Part shown: one piece after another, positions 37,395 to 46,073 of the stretch
How positions within the stretch are numbered: position 1 is the first letter of the stretch
Layout of the letters: each line of letters opens with the position of its first letter
Assembly: GCA_964509295.1 (NCBI GenBank)
Contig: CAZDWS010000010.1
Span: 124,001-188,000 of the forward strand
Direction: 5' to 3'
Origin: JBGSQR01 sp964509295
GTDB taxonomy: Bacteria > Desulfobacterota > Desulfuromonadia > Geobacterales > Pseudopelobacteraceae
Length of the DNA: 64,000 nucleotides
Position numbers and translations under genes: made by a program
Notes under the pieces: model-generated
The model's database searches: none
The model's input: only the letters and a program-made list of their open reading frames with translations
Told to the model about the DNA's origin: nothing

Positions 37395-38102
37395 TCAAGG
37401 CACGGCGGGATAGATGGTCAACTTGATTTCCCGACCTGGCTGACCAGGTTTTACAAACAGATACTCCTGGGGCAGGCTGTCCGGCCCTGCGGATGATATA
37501 TTTTTATAGATTAATCCAAGTTTTGCTGACAGTTTTTCTATTGCCATGCGGCTGGAATCAGTTCTGGCTAATACGAGCAGCTGTTCACCCCGCATGGCAA
37601 GCAAACGACCATAGGTTATCAATTCAGCCGGTGTAGGTTCACAGACTACCGCTAAAGACACACTCTCATATCTGACAGTAAAAACCTGCCCGCCAAGGTC
37701 CAACTCTGGAGTAGTAACCAGTATCCCCAGCTTTTCAGCAACCTGACGGGTCAGACCACACGCTTCAGCATAGGTAACGCTAACTTCAGGAACCGGAACA
37801 TCAACCGGCTTAACCGTCTCTTTGACCGGTTCAACCTTCTGGAGCACCGGTTCGGGAATAGCTTCAGGCGCTACTTTGGGCTCGGCTTTACGTTTGGCAC
37901 TTTTGGGTTTGGACTTCTTTGCTTTGACCGCCTTTAATTCCTTGATATCAATTTCAAGATTCTGCTGTTTGGCTGCAGGCTTAGCAACCGGAGCCGGGCG
38001 CAGCTCCTTGAGATCTATGTCAAAGCTCTCCGCAGCAAGAACTGAAGAAGCGGCCATGAAAAATATTGTAAATAGTGTTGCAAGGAATTTTAAAATAAAC
38101 AT
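37395..38102 (-). CDS. secreted protein of unknown function with repeated IDLKEL-like motif
   Basis: A 235-residue protein. Signal peptide (residues 1-23, ending VLA-AES), then two short near-identical motifs (FDIDLKELRP and LEIDIKELKA, about residues 26-58), a Lys/Pro/Val-rich spacer to about residue 105, and a compact domain from about 108. The last part contains TPELDLGGQVFTVRYESVSLAVVCEPTPAELITYG and ends LTIYPAVP. I do not recognise a family. A GC-content similar to neighbours and a good signal peptide support a real gene. It is downstream of recO by 138 bases on the same strand. Confidence 0.65.
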   Translation of the reverse strand: MFILKFLATLFTIFFMAASSVLAAESFDIDLKELRPAPVAKPAAKQQNLEIDIKELKAVKAKKSKPKSAKRKAEPKVAPEAIPEPVLQKVEPVKETVKPVDVPVPEVSVTYAEACGLTRQVAEKLGILVTTPELDLGGQVFTVRYESVSLAVVCEPTPAELITYGRLLAMRGEQLLVLARTDSSRMAIEKLSAKLGLIYKNISSAGPDSLPQEYLFVKPGQPGREIKLTIYPAVP

Positions 38103-38239
38103 CAGATTTCTTTCCCCGAAAAGGTTAATTCTATAAAAAGCAGTTGACTTTCTTTGCGGCTTAGCGTCTTTGCATGAGACGAATTTCCGATTTTAGGTTA
38201 ATTGTTTTCAAATTAACACATCCTGACGGCATTGTCACA

Positions 38240-38968
38240 TTAAGCAGTTACCTGTCGCAGGAAATCCAGACTTTTGATATTTCGGCCGGCATGGGCAAAA
38301 ATAGCCTTATCCAGCAGCAGACCAATCTGGTCAAGCCTTTCCCGACTAAACACTATCAGCCCGAACGTGCCAGTACCCATACATGACATCAATAACTGCA
38401 GAGATTCTGTCTGCATTTGCGGTCCGACTGTCAGACATTTTCTACAGACCAGTTCACCATCCCCCTGAAGTAGCGCACCGTTTCTACCGTACGTCTCACC
38501 GCAACGGGAACAAACCTCCAGTGAAGGTCGGTAGCCAAGAATATTCAACAGATTAATTTCAAAAAAACGACGATCCGATTCTGTTGCTTCTACTTTTTCC
38601 AGGTGGTCCAGATAGGCTGCCAGCAGCCGAAAAAGCCGGGGCAGAGGCTGTCCCTCCGGAGTAATACTCTCTACCAGCTCACAGACATACAGTGCGTGGG
38701 CAATCCGTACAAGGTCCGTACGCACCTGGGGGTAAATACTGTGGATGTCAGCCTGTTGCAGACCGGACAGACCGTCTTTCAGCCTGACCTGCGCCTCGAT
38801 ACGCGCAAAGGGCTCCAGTGCCGCGCCAAATCGCTTGCGACTCTTCTTTGCCCCCCTGGCAAAGCCCTTGATACGACCATGTTCCAGGGTAAACAGCGAA
38901 ACTATACGGTCACTATCACCATAGTCGATAGCAGATAAAACAAAGGAATGAAGTTTTTCAACCTGCAT
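38240..38968 (-). CDS. recO: DNA repair protein RecO
   Basis: A 242-residue RecO. The N-terminal OB fold begins VEKLHSFVLSAIDYGDSDRIVSLFTLEHGRIKGFARGAKKS, and the helical domain carries a four-Cys zinc site (CSRCGETYGR and LVCRKC, about residues 152-180). RecO anneals ssDNA and loads RecA with RecR in recombinational repair. Family length is about 240-250, so complete. The start ATG 38968 has only a weak AGCAGG site. polA, another repair polymerase, is close but not co-directional in one unit. Confidence 0.92.
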   Translation of the reverse strand: MQVEKLHSFVLSAIDYGDSDRIVSLFTLEHGRIKGFARGAKKSRKRFGAALEPFARIEAQVRLKDGLSGLQQADIHSIYPQVRTDLVRIAHALYVCELVESITPEGQPLPRLFRLLAAYLDHLEKVEATESDRRFFEINLLNILGYRPSLEVCSRCGETYGRNGALLQGDGELVCRKCLTVGPQMQTESLQLLMSCMGTGTFGLIVFSRERLDQIGLLLDKAIFAHAGRNIKSLDFLRQVTA

Positions 38969-39141
38969 GTTGAGCCTGCTTTAATAACACGTTCAATTAG
39001 TTATAAAATATATGCTATACGAAAAACTTGGTTTTTTTCCAACAAAAGAATACAATCAAAAATCTAAAATTACCGGCTTGACAAGTACCGCATTATCCAG
39101 CTTTACATCGTTTATTCAAAACAACCCCCAAGAGGTTGCAC

Positions 39142-40242
39142 ATGATAAAAGGCATCAAATTTTTCACCGGAATTCTTTTTTTATCTTTGTCGCTGCTTCC
39201 TCTGAATACATCTGCAAAGCAAACACAGCCCACTACAACAAATGAAAAACTCTCTTCGTATGAAAAGAAGGGGACTTATGCAACACGCTCCCTGGAATTT
39301 GAAAAAACTTTCGACTCAAAACGAGGTGATCGTCCGGTTCCTTTAAAGGTTGTATTTCCTAAAGAAGGCGGCCCCTTCCCGTTGGTCGTAATATCCCATG
39401 GCGCCGGCGGCAGTTTCGATTCGCACATCTACCAGGCTGAACACCTGGCCAGTCACGGCTATGTAATCGTCTGCGTTGAACATATCGACAGCAACAACAT
39501 CTCCATGAAGTTTTTCATGAGCAAGGCTGGTGGCGGCAGCACTTTCCGTGATGCGCTGCACCACATAACAAAAGACTCTGTTGCAGTACTGGAAAGGCCT
39601 CGCGACATTACTTTCGCAATTGATACCGCCATTTCCTGGAACAAATCGCACAAGGAATTGGCAGGGAAAATTATTTCCAAAAAAATTGCCGTCATGGGCC
39701 ACTCTTTTGGAGCATACACAACACTGGCCATTCTTGGCGCCCAACCCATACTGGACCACCTTGAACCTCGCGTCGGCAGTGGCAAAGGCCTGGCAGGCGA
39801 CCTTAGTGATCCGCGCGTGACCTTTGGATTGGCCATGTCCCCCCAGGGGCCAGGATCGACTTTTTTCAGCAGGGAAAGTTACAAGAACATCAAAAAGCCA
39901 CTGGTCTGTTTTAGCGGTTCAAAGGATGACCAGAAAAATAGTGACGGTCAGTTTACGCCGGCTGAAACACGCCGGGAAATGTTCAATCTGCTGCCTGCCG
40001 GGCATAAATATTTTATCTGGCTGGCGAACGCCGATCACGTATCATTTGCCGACAACAAACATATGTGGGTAATTGCCTCACCATCACGCCGGGATGTGCA
40101 GAGAATCACCAAAGCTGTCATGACAGTGGCATGCGATCATTTTTTAAAAGGTAAGACAGAGGCACGTCAAGCTCTCGGCAAAGATTATATCAAGAGTCTT
40201 CGTGGAGATACAGTTACGGATATCGAGTTACTGGAAAAATAG
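39142..40242 (+). CDS. secreted alpha/beta hydrolase (PAF-acetylhydrolase/dienelactone hydrolase-like)
   Basis: A 366-residue secreted enzyme. Signal peptide about residues 1-27. The oxyanion loop SHGAGGSFDSHIYQAEHLASHGYVIVCVEH and nucleophile elbow GHSFGAYT (Ser about residue 194) are classic for the platelet-activating-factor acetylhydrolase/chlorophyllase-like group. The acidic and His residues are likely in FSGSKDDQ and in LANADHVSF. Substrate is unknown. ATG 39142 is chosen because AAGAGG precedes it by 7 bases. TTG 39136 would add two residues and overlap that site. No partner gene is attached. Confidence 0.85.
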   Translation: MIKGIKFFTGILFLSLSLLPLNTSAKQTQPTTTNEKLSSYEKKGTYATRSLEFEKTFDSKRGDRPVPLKVVFPKEGGPFPLVVISHGAGGSFDSHIYQAEHLASHGYVIVCVEHIDSNNISMKFFMSKAGGGSTFRDALHHITKDSVAVLERPRDITFAIDTAISWNKSHKELAGKIISKKIAVMGHSFGAYTTLAILGAQPILDHLEPRVGSGKGLAGDLSDPRVTFGLAMSPQGPGSTFFSRESYKNIKKPLVCFSGSKDDQKNSDGQFTPAETRREMFNLLPAGHKYFIWLANADHVSFADNKHMWVIASPSRRDVQRITKAVMTVACDHFLKGKTEARQALGKDYIKSLRGDTVTDIELLEK

Positions 40243-40254
40243 TTAACTTCCCGC

Positions 40255-40803
40255 CTATTGCCTGGCCAGGTCAAGAGTCCAATATCGTGCTGCCGGGTTG
40301 GTTAAATAAACACCAACATCATAGGCGGCACCAATTTCAGTAAAATTGGCGTTCATTATATTCAGACAGTGTCCTGGGCTTGCTACCCAGCCATCAACAA
40401 CTGTTGCTACAGACGAATACCCTACAGCAATATTTTCCCCATATGTACTCCAGTTGTATCCTGCCTGAGAAATCCTTGTTCCTGCTGTGCTTCCATTTGT
40501 TCCGGTATGTGAAAACGAGGAGTGAGTGGCCATATCAACAGAATGCCTGAAAGCCGCCGTTGCCAATTTATCATTCCAGACAACCGGACTGACAGCAGGC
40601 ATAACAGTTGCTCCGCAACTCCTTTGAGCTGCACGGACGCTATTAATGGCTGAGACCATTTCGGCCTTGATGCCGTCAACACGGGCATCACCCGTCACTG
40701 GCGTAACCGGTGTATCAACACTACCACCGTCACTTCCACCGCCACCACAGCCGGACATTGTGATTAAAACAAGAAACAACAACGGTTTAAATTGAACTTT
40801 CAT
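40255..40803 (-). CDS. CAP (SCP/PR1)-domain lipoprotein
   Basis: A 182-residue protein with lipobox MSGC (Cys19), a Gly/Ser/Pro spacer, and a CAP domain from about residue 43. The CAP signatures are VVWNDKLATAAFRHSVDMATHSSFSHTGTNG, then YGENIAVGYSSVATVVDGWVASPGHCLNIMNANFTEIGAAYDVGVY. It retains the conserved His residues of the CAP cavity (SFSHTG and SPGH). Function is unknown, usually extracellular. Anchored in the outer or inner membrane. AGAGGTG lies before ATG 40803. Confidence 0.9.
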   Translation of the reverse strand: MKVQFKPLLFLVLITMSGCGGGGSDGGSVDTPVTPVTGDARVDGIKAEMVSAINSVRAAQRSCGATVMPAVSPVVWNDKLATAAFRHSVDMATHSSFSHTGTNGSTAGTRISQAGYNWSTYGENIAVGYSSVATVVDGWVASPGHCLNIMNANFTEIGAAYDVGVYLTNPAARYWTLDLARQ

Positions 40804-40832
40804 TGATTCACCTCTCTACAAGGAAGCTGGAA

Positions 40833-43613
40833 TTAATGTGCCTCACTCCAGTTTGTACCATGGCTGATATCCAACTTCAGCGGCACCTTCATTTCCACCG
40901 CATTTGACATCTCCTGATCCACCAGCAGCTGCATTTGCAGCAACTCCTCTTCCGCCACTTCAAAGACCAGTTCGTCATGCACCTGCATGATCAGGCGGCT
41001 TTTCAACTGTTCCTTCTTGATCCTGGCTTCCACACGAATCATGGCATTTTTGATGATATCCGCAGCAGAACCCTGTATGGGATAGTTGATGGCATTACGC
41101 TGGGCAAAGGCACGCAGATTGCCGTTGGTACTGTTGATATCCGCAATGGGCAATCGTCGCCCCAGAATAGTTGTGACGTATCCGGACTCTTCGGCCTGAC
41201 TGATGCAGGACTCCAGAAAACCGACCGCTTTGCTGTGCCGCTCCTTGTAGGCGCTGATGAACTCCTCAGCGGTCTTGCGGGCAATGCCAAGCTGTTTGGC
41301 CAGACTGAAAGCACCCTGTCCGTAGATAATTCCGAAGTTGATGGTTTTGGCCTGGCGGCGCATTTCAGGTGTCACCATTTCCGGGAACAGACCGAAAACC
41401 TCCGAAGCGGTACGGGTGTGAATGTCCTCATCATTGGCAAAAGCATGACAGAAGACCGGATCACCGGAGAGATGGGCCAGCACGCGCAACTCGATCTGGG
41501 AATAGTCGGCAGACAGGACCACGTACCCTGGTGGTGCAATAAAGGCGTGGCGGATCATACGACCTTCATCACTGCGGATCGGAATATTCTGCAGATTCGG
41601 ATCTGATGACGACAGGCGACCGGTATTTGTAACAGTCTGATTATAGGAGGTATGCACACGTCCAGTACGTGGATTGATCAGGCGCGGCAGGGCGTCGCTG
41701 TAAGTGGATTTGAGTTTGGAAACCCCGCGATAGTCCAGGATCAGCCGGGCTATTTCATGTTCTTCGGCCAGAGAGGTCAACACTTCGTTATCCGTTGAAA
41801 AACCGGTTTTACCCTTTGTTTTTTTGCCGCTCTTCAACTGCATCCGTTCAAACAGCACCTCCCCCATCTGCTTGGGAGAGTTAAGATTGAAACTGCCGCC
41901 GGCCAATTCAAAGATGCGCGCCTCAAGGCTTGCCATGCGGGAGGCAAAATCTGCTGACAGCTGTTCCAGCATCACTGTATCCAGCAGCACGCCATGGTTT
42001 TCCATTTCCGCCAGTATGGTAATCAGCGGCACCTCAACAGTTTTAAACAGCTCATCCAGGCAGTTTTCACTCAGCAACGGCGCAAACTTTTCACGCAAAA
42101 GCCAGGTGGCGTCGGCATCTTCACAGGCATAACGTGAGGCGGCCTCGATGTCCACATGCGAAAAGTTGATCTGGGCTTTACCGCTTCCCGTAACCTCGCT
42201 GTAGCTGATCATTTTGTGGCCAAGATGTTCAACCGAGAGAACATCAAGACCATGCCCCTGACGATTCGGATTCAGTAGATAAGAAGCCAGCATGGTGTCA
42301 AAGCTGACTCCATTTAATGCGACACCGTTTGTCTGCAGCACCTGCATGTCAAACTTGATATTCTGACCAACTTTGTATATAGCCGGATTTTCCAGCAACG
42401 GCCTGAGATACTCCAGCACATCCAGGCGGGGCAGCTGGCCCGGCGCAAAAGCGCCCCCCTCCCGGCCTCCCCCCGCTGGGGGGAGGGAAGAAAAGGCATC
42501 ATTTGACTGGTGGGAGAAAAGCGTCCCCTCCCCCGGAGGGGGAGGGCTAGGGAGGGGGCAAACATGCCCTACCGGAATATAATATGCTTCATGTTTCCTG
42601 AATGAAAAAGACAGTCCCACAATTTCAGCGTCACGCGGATCAAGGCTGGTGGTTTCCAGATCAAAGGCAAACTCGCCTGCTTGTTCCAAATCCCGGACCA
42701 GCTTTTCCAACTCACCCATACTTGTAACTGTCTGATATTTTTCACTGGAAAGTGTTGATTTGGCAGTAATACCCTTAATCAAAGAAGTAAAGCCATACTG
42801 TTTGAAGAAGGCGTTCAGTACCTCCTGATCCGGTTCGCGGGCAGCAAGGTCCTCCAGCACAATTTCCAACGGCACATTATATTCAATGGTGGCCAGGCGG
42901 CGCGACAACAGGGCCTGTTCTCTGAATTCACGCAGTTTTTCACCATTTTTGCCCTTAACCTCACCGGCACGATCCAGCAGTTGATCCAGGGAACCGAACT
43001 CCTGTATCAGCTTGGTGGCGGTTTTCTCGCCAATACCCGGCACCCCCGGGATATTGTCGGAAGTATCACCGGCCAGACCCAGAATATCGGTCACCAGTTC
43101 CGGCCCCACACCAAAACGTTCAAACACCTCAGCTATTCCTGACTGTTTGTCTTTCATGGTATCCAGCAGGGTGATCCGGTCGCTGACAATCTGCATCAGG
43201 TCCTTGTCTCCGGTTACCACAATAACTCTACCGCCTTGATCGGCAAAACGTCTTGCCAGACCGCCGATAATATCATCCGCCTCAAAACCTTCCAGTTCCA
43301 GCGATGAAATATTAAAGGCGCGCACAACCTCCCGAATCGGCCCCATCTGCATACGCAGGTCGTCCGGCATGGCAGCGCGATTGGCCTTATAGTCAGGATA
43401 AATATCGGTGCGGAATGTCACCCGGCCGGCATCAAACACCATGGCAAGGTGCTGTGGCTGGTGATCTTTCAGCAACTTCAGCAGCATCTGGATAAAACCG
43501 TAAATGGCGTTTGTCGGATGACCACCAGGAGAAGTGAGATGGCGGACGGCATAATAGGCCCGGTATATATAAGACGAGGCATCAACCAGATAGAGTGTAT
43601 TATTATGGCTCAT
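40833..43613 (-). CDS. polA: DNA polymerase I
   Basis: A 926-residue polymerase. It has an N-terminal 5'-3' exonuclease (LYLVDASSYIYRAYYA and the GDTSDNIPGVPGIGEKTA helix-hairpin-helix), a 3'-5' exonuclease-like domain (EFAFDLETTSLDPRDAEIVGLSFS, residues about 310-500, with DLETT keeping the metal acidic residues) and a C-terminal polymerase with motif A SADYSQIELRVLAHLSGD, O helix RRQAKTINFGIIYG and motif C MQVHDELVFEV. It fills gaps and processes Okazaki fragments. An in-frame GC-rich insertion of about 38 residues at 42450-42565 (residues 350-388) enlarges a loop of the exonuclease domain, explaining the length (usual about 890). The start ATG overlaps the stop of the DUF4177 gene by 4 bases. 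Confidence 0.95.
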   Translation of the reverse strand: MSHNNTLYLVDASSYIYRAYYAVRHLTSPGGHPTNAIYGFIQMLLKLLKDHQPQHLAMVFDAGRVTFRTDIYPDYKANRAAMPDDLRMQMGPIREVVRAFNISSLELEGFEADDIIGGLARRFADQGGRVIVVTGDKDLMQIVSDRITLLDTMKDKQSGIAEVFERFGVGPELVTDILGLAGDTSDNIPGVPGIGEKTATKLIQEFGSLDQLLDRAGEVKGKNGEKLREFREQALLSRRLATIEYNVPLEIVLEDLAAREPDQEVLNAFFKQYGFTSLIKGITAKSTLSSEKYQTVTSMGELEKLVRDLEQAGEFAFDLETTSLDPRDAEIVGLSFSFRKHEAYYIPVGHVCPLPSPPPPGEGTLFSHQSNDAFSSLPPAGGGREGGAFAPGQLPRLDVLEYLRPLLENPAIYKVGQNIKFDMQVLQTNGVALNGVSFDTMLASYLLNPNRQGHGLDVLSVEHLGHKMISYSEVTGSGKAQINFSHVDIEAASRYACEDADATWLLREKFAPLLSENCLDELFKTVEVPLITILAEMENHGVLLDTVMLEQLSADFASRMASLEARIFELAGGSFNLNSPKQMGEVLFERMQLKSGKKTKGKTGFSTDNEVLTSLAEEHEIARLILDYRGVSKLKSTYSDALPRLINPRTGRVHTSYNQTVTNTGRLSSSDPNLQNIPIRSDEGRMIRHAFIAPPGYVVLSADYSQIELRVLAHLSGDPVFCHAFANDEDIHTRTASEVFGLFPEMVTPEMRRQAKTINFGIIYGQGAFSLAKQLGIARKTAEEFISAYKERHSKAVGFLESCISQAEESGYVTTILGRRLPIADINSTNGNLRAFAQRNAINYPIQGSAADIIKNAMIRVEARIKKEQLKSRLIMQVHDELVFEVAEEELLQMQLLVDQEMSNAVEMKVPLKLDISHGTNWSEAH
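42450..42565. repeat. two-hairpin GC-rich palindromic repeat inserted in frame in polA
   Basis: Two perfect inverted repeats are present. CCTCCCCCC (42466-42474) pairs with its complement 42478-42486, and CCCTCCCCC (42526-42534) pairs with 42538-42546; each has a 3-base loop. The spacer of about 40 bases is AT-richer. It encodes PSPPPPGEGTLF and LPPAGGGREGGAF in PolA without breaking the frame. Confidence 0.8.
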
Positions 43614-43801
43614 AGGGGACTCCCGGAAGCATTTTCATCATGGGTAAAGATAATAAAGGCCATTGACGGACGTTTACTGGCATCGCGCATGGCAAACTGC
43701 ATACCATCGTAATGCCATCCTTTGGCACTCCATTCATTCAGTGCCTCCTGGATGGTTTCTTCTGTTACCGTACTCAACTCTACGACTTTATAGGTAATCA
43801 T
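43610..43801 (-). CDS. DUF4177-like small protein, coupled to polA
   Basis: A 63-residue protein: MITYKVVELSTVTEETIQEALNEWSAKGWHYDGM, then FIIFTHDE. This matches the short DUF4177 family. Its stop (TGA) overlaps the polA start in ATGA, so ribosomes may pass from one to the other. GAGG lies 8 bases before its ATG. Function unknown. Confidence 0.75.
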   Translation of the reverse strand: MITYKVVELSTVTEETIQEALNEWSAKGWHYDGMQFAMRDASKRPSMAFIIFTHDENASGSPL

Positions 43802-43883
43802 CTGTAGCCTCGATTATTTGTCTTGAAAAAAAGTTCACCGCACATACTAGACAACTGACAAAAGTTCTTCAACCAGAAACAGA

Positions 43884-43906
43884 AAAGGCGGCCCGAAAGC
43901 CGCCTT
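43884..43906 (-). terminator. terminator of the IclR gene
   Basis: An 8-bp GC stem (AAGGCGGC and complement; 43884-43892 with 43899-43906) and 6-base loop, followed on the minus strand by TTTTCTGTTTCT. It lies directly downstream of the IclR stop. Confidence 0.75.
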
Positions 43907-43931
43907 CAAAATCAACTGCAAAGTATATATT

Positions 43932-44714
43932 CTATTTGTGAAAACCGAATTTGGAAGATATTTCTGCCGCAGCAGAAATCACCAGCGGGATCAGCTCTTT
44001 TTCCATGCGCTCATCACTGAAACGGATGGAAGGGCCTGAAATACTTACTGCCCCCACAATGCGGCGCGTATAGTCACGAATAGGCGCACTGACACACTTT
44101 ACACCCACATCCAGTTCTTCATCGTCAACTGCAAAGCCCTGTTCGGCAATCTGCTTGAGCTGCTTGCGCAAAACCTCGCCATCTGTGATGGTATTTTTGG
44201 TATAGGCCTTGAACTCGCTGTTTCTTATGTAATTATCCAGTTCGTCTTCTTTCATGTATGCGATCTGAACTTTACCTGCAGCACTGCAATAGGCCGGCAG
44301 ACGACTGCCTACGCGTGTTACTACCCGAACTGTCATGTCGGTTTCAACCGCATCCAGATAGATGCTGTTAAAATCCTTAACAATTGCAACATAGGTGGTT
44401 TCATTACACGACTTGGCAACAGATTCAAGCACCGGCCTCGACTGACGCAAAAGACCCAGCTGGCGAATAAACGTCTGACCCAGTTCAAGGTTTTTTATAC
44501 CCAGGCGATAATTTTCAGTAATCTTGTTCTGCTCGATATAACCGCGAGATTCCAATGTGGCCAGGAGGCGGAATATATTGTTTTTATGAAGTTTTAAACG
44601 TTTACTGAGTTCCGTTACACCAAGTTCGTCTACTTCATCCTTGAACTGCTCCAGCAGGTCCAACGCATGGGATACGGACTGAATGAGATAATCTGATTTT
44701 TCTTTTCTGAGCAT
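43932..44714 (-). CDS. IclR-family transcriptional regulator
   Basis: A 260-residue regulator. An N-terminal winged helix (about 10-65, with LGVTELSKRLKLHKNNIFRLLATLESRGYIEQN) is followed by the IclR effector domain (from about 80, LLRQSRPVLESVAKSCNETTYVAIVKDFNSIYLDAVE through VKCVSAPIRDYTRRIVGAVSISGPSIRFSDERM). IclR proteins are repressors or activators released by small organic acids or aromatics. It is divergent from a polysaccharide deacetylase gene, with a 256-base gap that may hold its operators. Target cannot be inferred beyond that. Confidence 0.93.
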   Translation of the reverse strand: MLRKEKSDYLIQSVSHALDLLEQFKDEVDELGVTELSKRLKLHKNNIFRLLATLESRGYIEQNKITENYRLGIKNLELGQTFIRQLGLLRQSRPVLESVAKSCNETTYVAIVKDFNSIYLDAVETDMTVRVVTRVGSRLPAYCSAAGKVQIAYMKEDELDNYIRNSEFKAYTKNTITDGEVLRKQLKQIAEQGFAVDDEELDVGVKCVSAPIRDYTRRIVGAVSISGPSIRFSDERMEKELIPLVISAAAEISSKFGFHK

Positions 44715-44970
44715 GGTAGTATCCTGTATATAAAAATAACGATTCTTATTCGAAAAACTTTAGCAAGACCCAAATAGGTAAATAGGTAATACCAACTTAC
44801 AAAAATAAGTATTTGACTTTTACTCTTAGAATATTGTTCTATAGTTGTCAAGGTTTAAGAAGTTCACCATGACTATCAATACACCCCGATCTGTTTTTTG
44901 TCTTACAACCTGGCCACAAAAACCCCGTTGCGACTAATTATAATGTCGTTTTCTGAAAGGATAAACCCGC

Positions 44971-45765
44971 ATGTCATTTGTACGTTCAATCCGCTTTACC
45001 CTTGCACTTTTTATTTTTTTGATACCTTTTTCCGCTTTCAGTGCAGAATCATTCAATGTACCAATTCTGCTTTACCACCGTCTTGGACCAACCGTGGCTG
45101 ACGGTATGACCATAAAAACTACGGTTTTTGAAGCACAGATGAAATATCTGCATGACAATGGCTATACGGTCATCCCCTTGAGACGCCTGATTGATGCCTA
45201 TAAGGGCAAAGCCCCGGCTCCGGCGCCAAAATCCGTTGTAATTGTGGAAGATGACGCTCACAAGTCCGTATACACCGACATGCTGCCGGTGATCCGTAAA
45301 TACCGCTATCCGGTAACAATTTTCACCTATCCATCGGCAATTTCCAACGCCAAGTACGCCATGACCTGGGATCAACTGAGAGAGCTGAAAAAAACCGGGC
45401 TTTTTGATTTCCAGTCACATACCTACTGGCATCCGAATTTCAAGCGGGATCGCAAAAAAATGCCGCCGGCAGAATTTGAAAAATCTGTGACCACGCAACT
45501 GCAGAAGTCAAAATCGCGTCTGGAGAAGGAGCTTGGCGGGACCGTTGATCTGCTGGCCTGGCCATTTGGCATCTATGATGATTACCTGCTTAAAAAAGCC
45601 GGGGAGGCCGGATATATCGCCACCTTTACAATTGAGCGGAGGCACGCCAAATCCAGCGACAACATCATGAAACTGCCACGCTATCTGTTGGTAAATGCAG
45701 ACAGTGAAAAGGCTTTTGTCCAGTTGCTGGCCGGAAGCGCCGTTAAAAGAAACGTTGCCTACTGA
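44971..45765 (+). CDS. secreted polysaccharide deacetylase (NodB fold)
   Basis: A 264-residue protein with signal peptide (residues 1-25) and a NodB deacetylase domain. Motif 1 reads VIVEDDAHKSVY: the two metal/catalytic Asp are kept, but the usual Gly after them is Ala and the Phe before is Glu. Motif 2 is QSHTYWHPN with its His pair, and motif 3 is LLAWPFGIYDD. PgaB-like enzymes of this kind deacetylate poly-N-acetylglucosamine; here the substrate is not shown. A 58-residue Cys-rich protein follows with one-base overlap. ATG 44971 begins MSFVRSIRF; AAAGG is near. Confidence 0.88.
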   Translation: MSFVRSIRFTLALFIFLIPFSAFSAESFNVPILLYHRLGPTVADGMTIKTTVFEAQMKYLHDNGYTVIPLRRLIDAYKGKAPAPAPKSVVIVEDDAHKSVYTDMLPVIRKYRYPVTIFTYPSAISNAKYAMTWDQLRELKKTGLFDFQSHTYWHPNFKRDRKKMPPAEFEKSVTTQLQKSKSRLEKELGGTVDLLAWPFGIYDDYLLKKAGEAGYIATFTIERRHAKSSDNIMKLPRYLLVNADSEKAFVQLLAGSAVKRNVAY

Positions 45766-45941
45766 TGAGTGACGAAGCACCAAAGAAGCACCCCTGCCCG
45801 GATTGCACCTTCTGCCAGTGGTGCTCCGATGATCGTTGCAGGCTCTGCCTGGGCGGATCCAAGTGCGGCCATCGCAAACTTTCCATTTCGGAACAGATTG
45901 AACTTTATGATAAAATCAATAGCCAATCAGATAAAAAATAA
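45765..45941 (+). CDS. 58-residue cysteine-rich small protein overlapping the deacetylase
   Basis: Seven Cys lie in the first 34 residues. The N-terminal spacing is CPDC-x2-CQWC (Cys11, 14, 17 and 20), then CRLC (25 and 28) and Cys34; the C-terminus is charged and helical (SISEQIELYDKI). This looks like a zinc or iron-sulfur binding knuckle. Its ATG overlaps the deacetylase stop (TGATG), so it is probably co-translated. A cytoplasmic protein is likely because no signal is present. I know of no named family. A terminator follows, which supports it being the last gene of the operon. Confidence 0.7.
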   Translation: MSDEAPKKHPCPDCTFCQWCSDDRCRLCLGGSKCGHRKLSISEQIELYDKINSQSDKK

Positions 45942-45951
45942 ATAAGGGACC

Positions 45952-45990
45952 TCCCCGGACGCCCAAACCAGGCGGTCGGGGAACATTTTT
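45952..45990 (+). terminator. terminator of the deacetylase operon
   Basis: A GC-rich stem with two mismatches (CCCCGGACGCC side and GGCGGTCGGGG side) ends in GAACATTTTT. It closes the deacetylase and Cys-rich gene transcript. Confidence 0.7.
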
Positions 45991-46013
45991 AAAGCAATTG
46001 CGACCCTGATTGA

Positions 46014-46043
46014 TTGACAAAAATTGCTTCTTACATGTATAGT
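46014..46043 (+). promoter_or_regulatory. strong sigma-70-type promoter of the penicillin-binding protein gene
   Basis: TTGACA (46014-46019) and TATAGT (46038-46043) are separated by 18 bases; both boxes are near consensus. Transcription would begin about 46050, leaving a leader of about 25 bases before ATG 46074. The first TTG of a longer reading frame is the -35 box, so that start is not used. Confidence 0.75.
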
Positions 46044-46073
46044 TTTTGCCACTTTTACTCAAATTGGAACCAA

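Noticed and set aside
38141..38182. CTTTGCGG-CTTAGCGTCTTTGC sequence upstream of the secreted protein gene
   Set aside because: It resembles a common degenerate dispersed repeat, but one copy without a partner is not enough to call.
46014..46073. Longer N-terminus for the penicillin-binding protein from TTG 46014
   Set aside because: That TTG is the -35 box of a near-consensus promoter (TTGACA-18-TATAGT), so translation cannot begin there.
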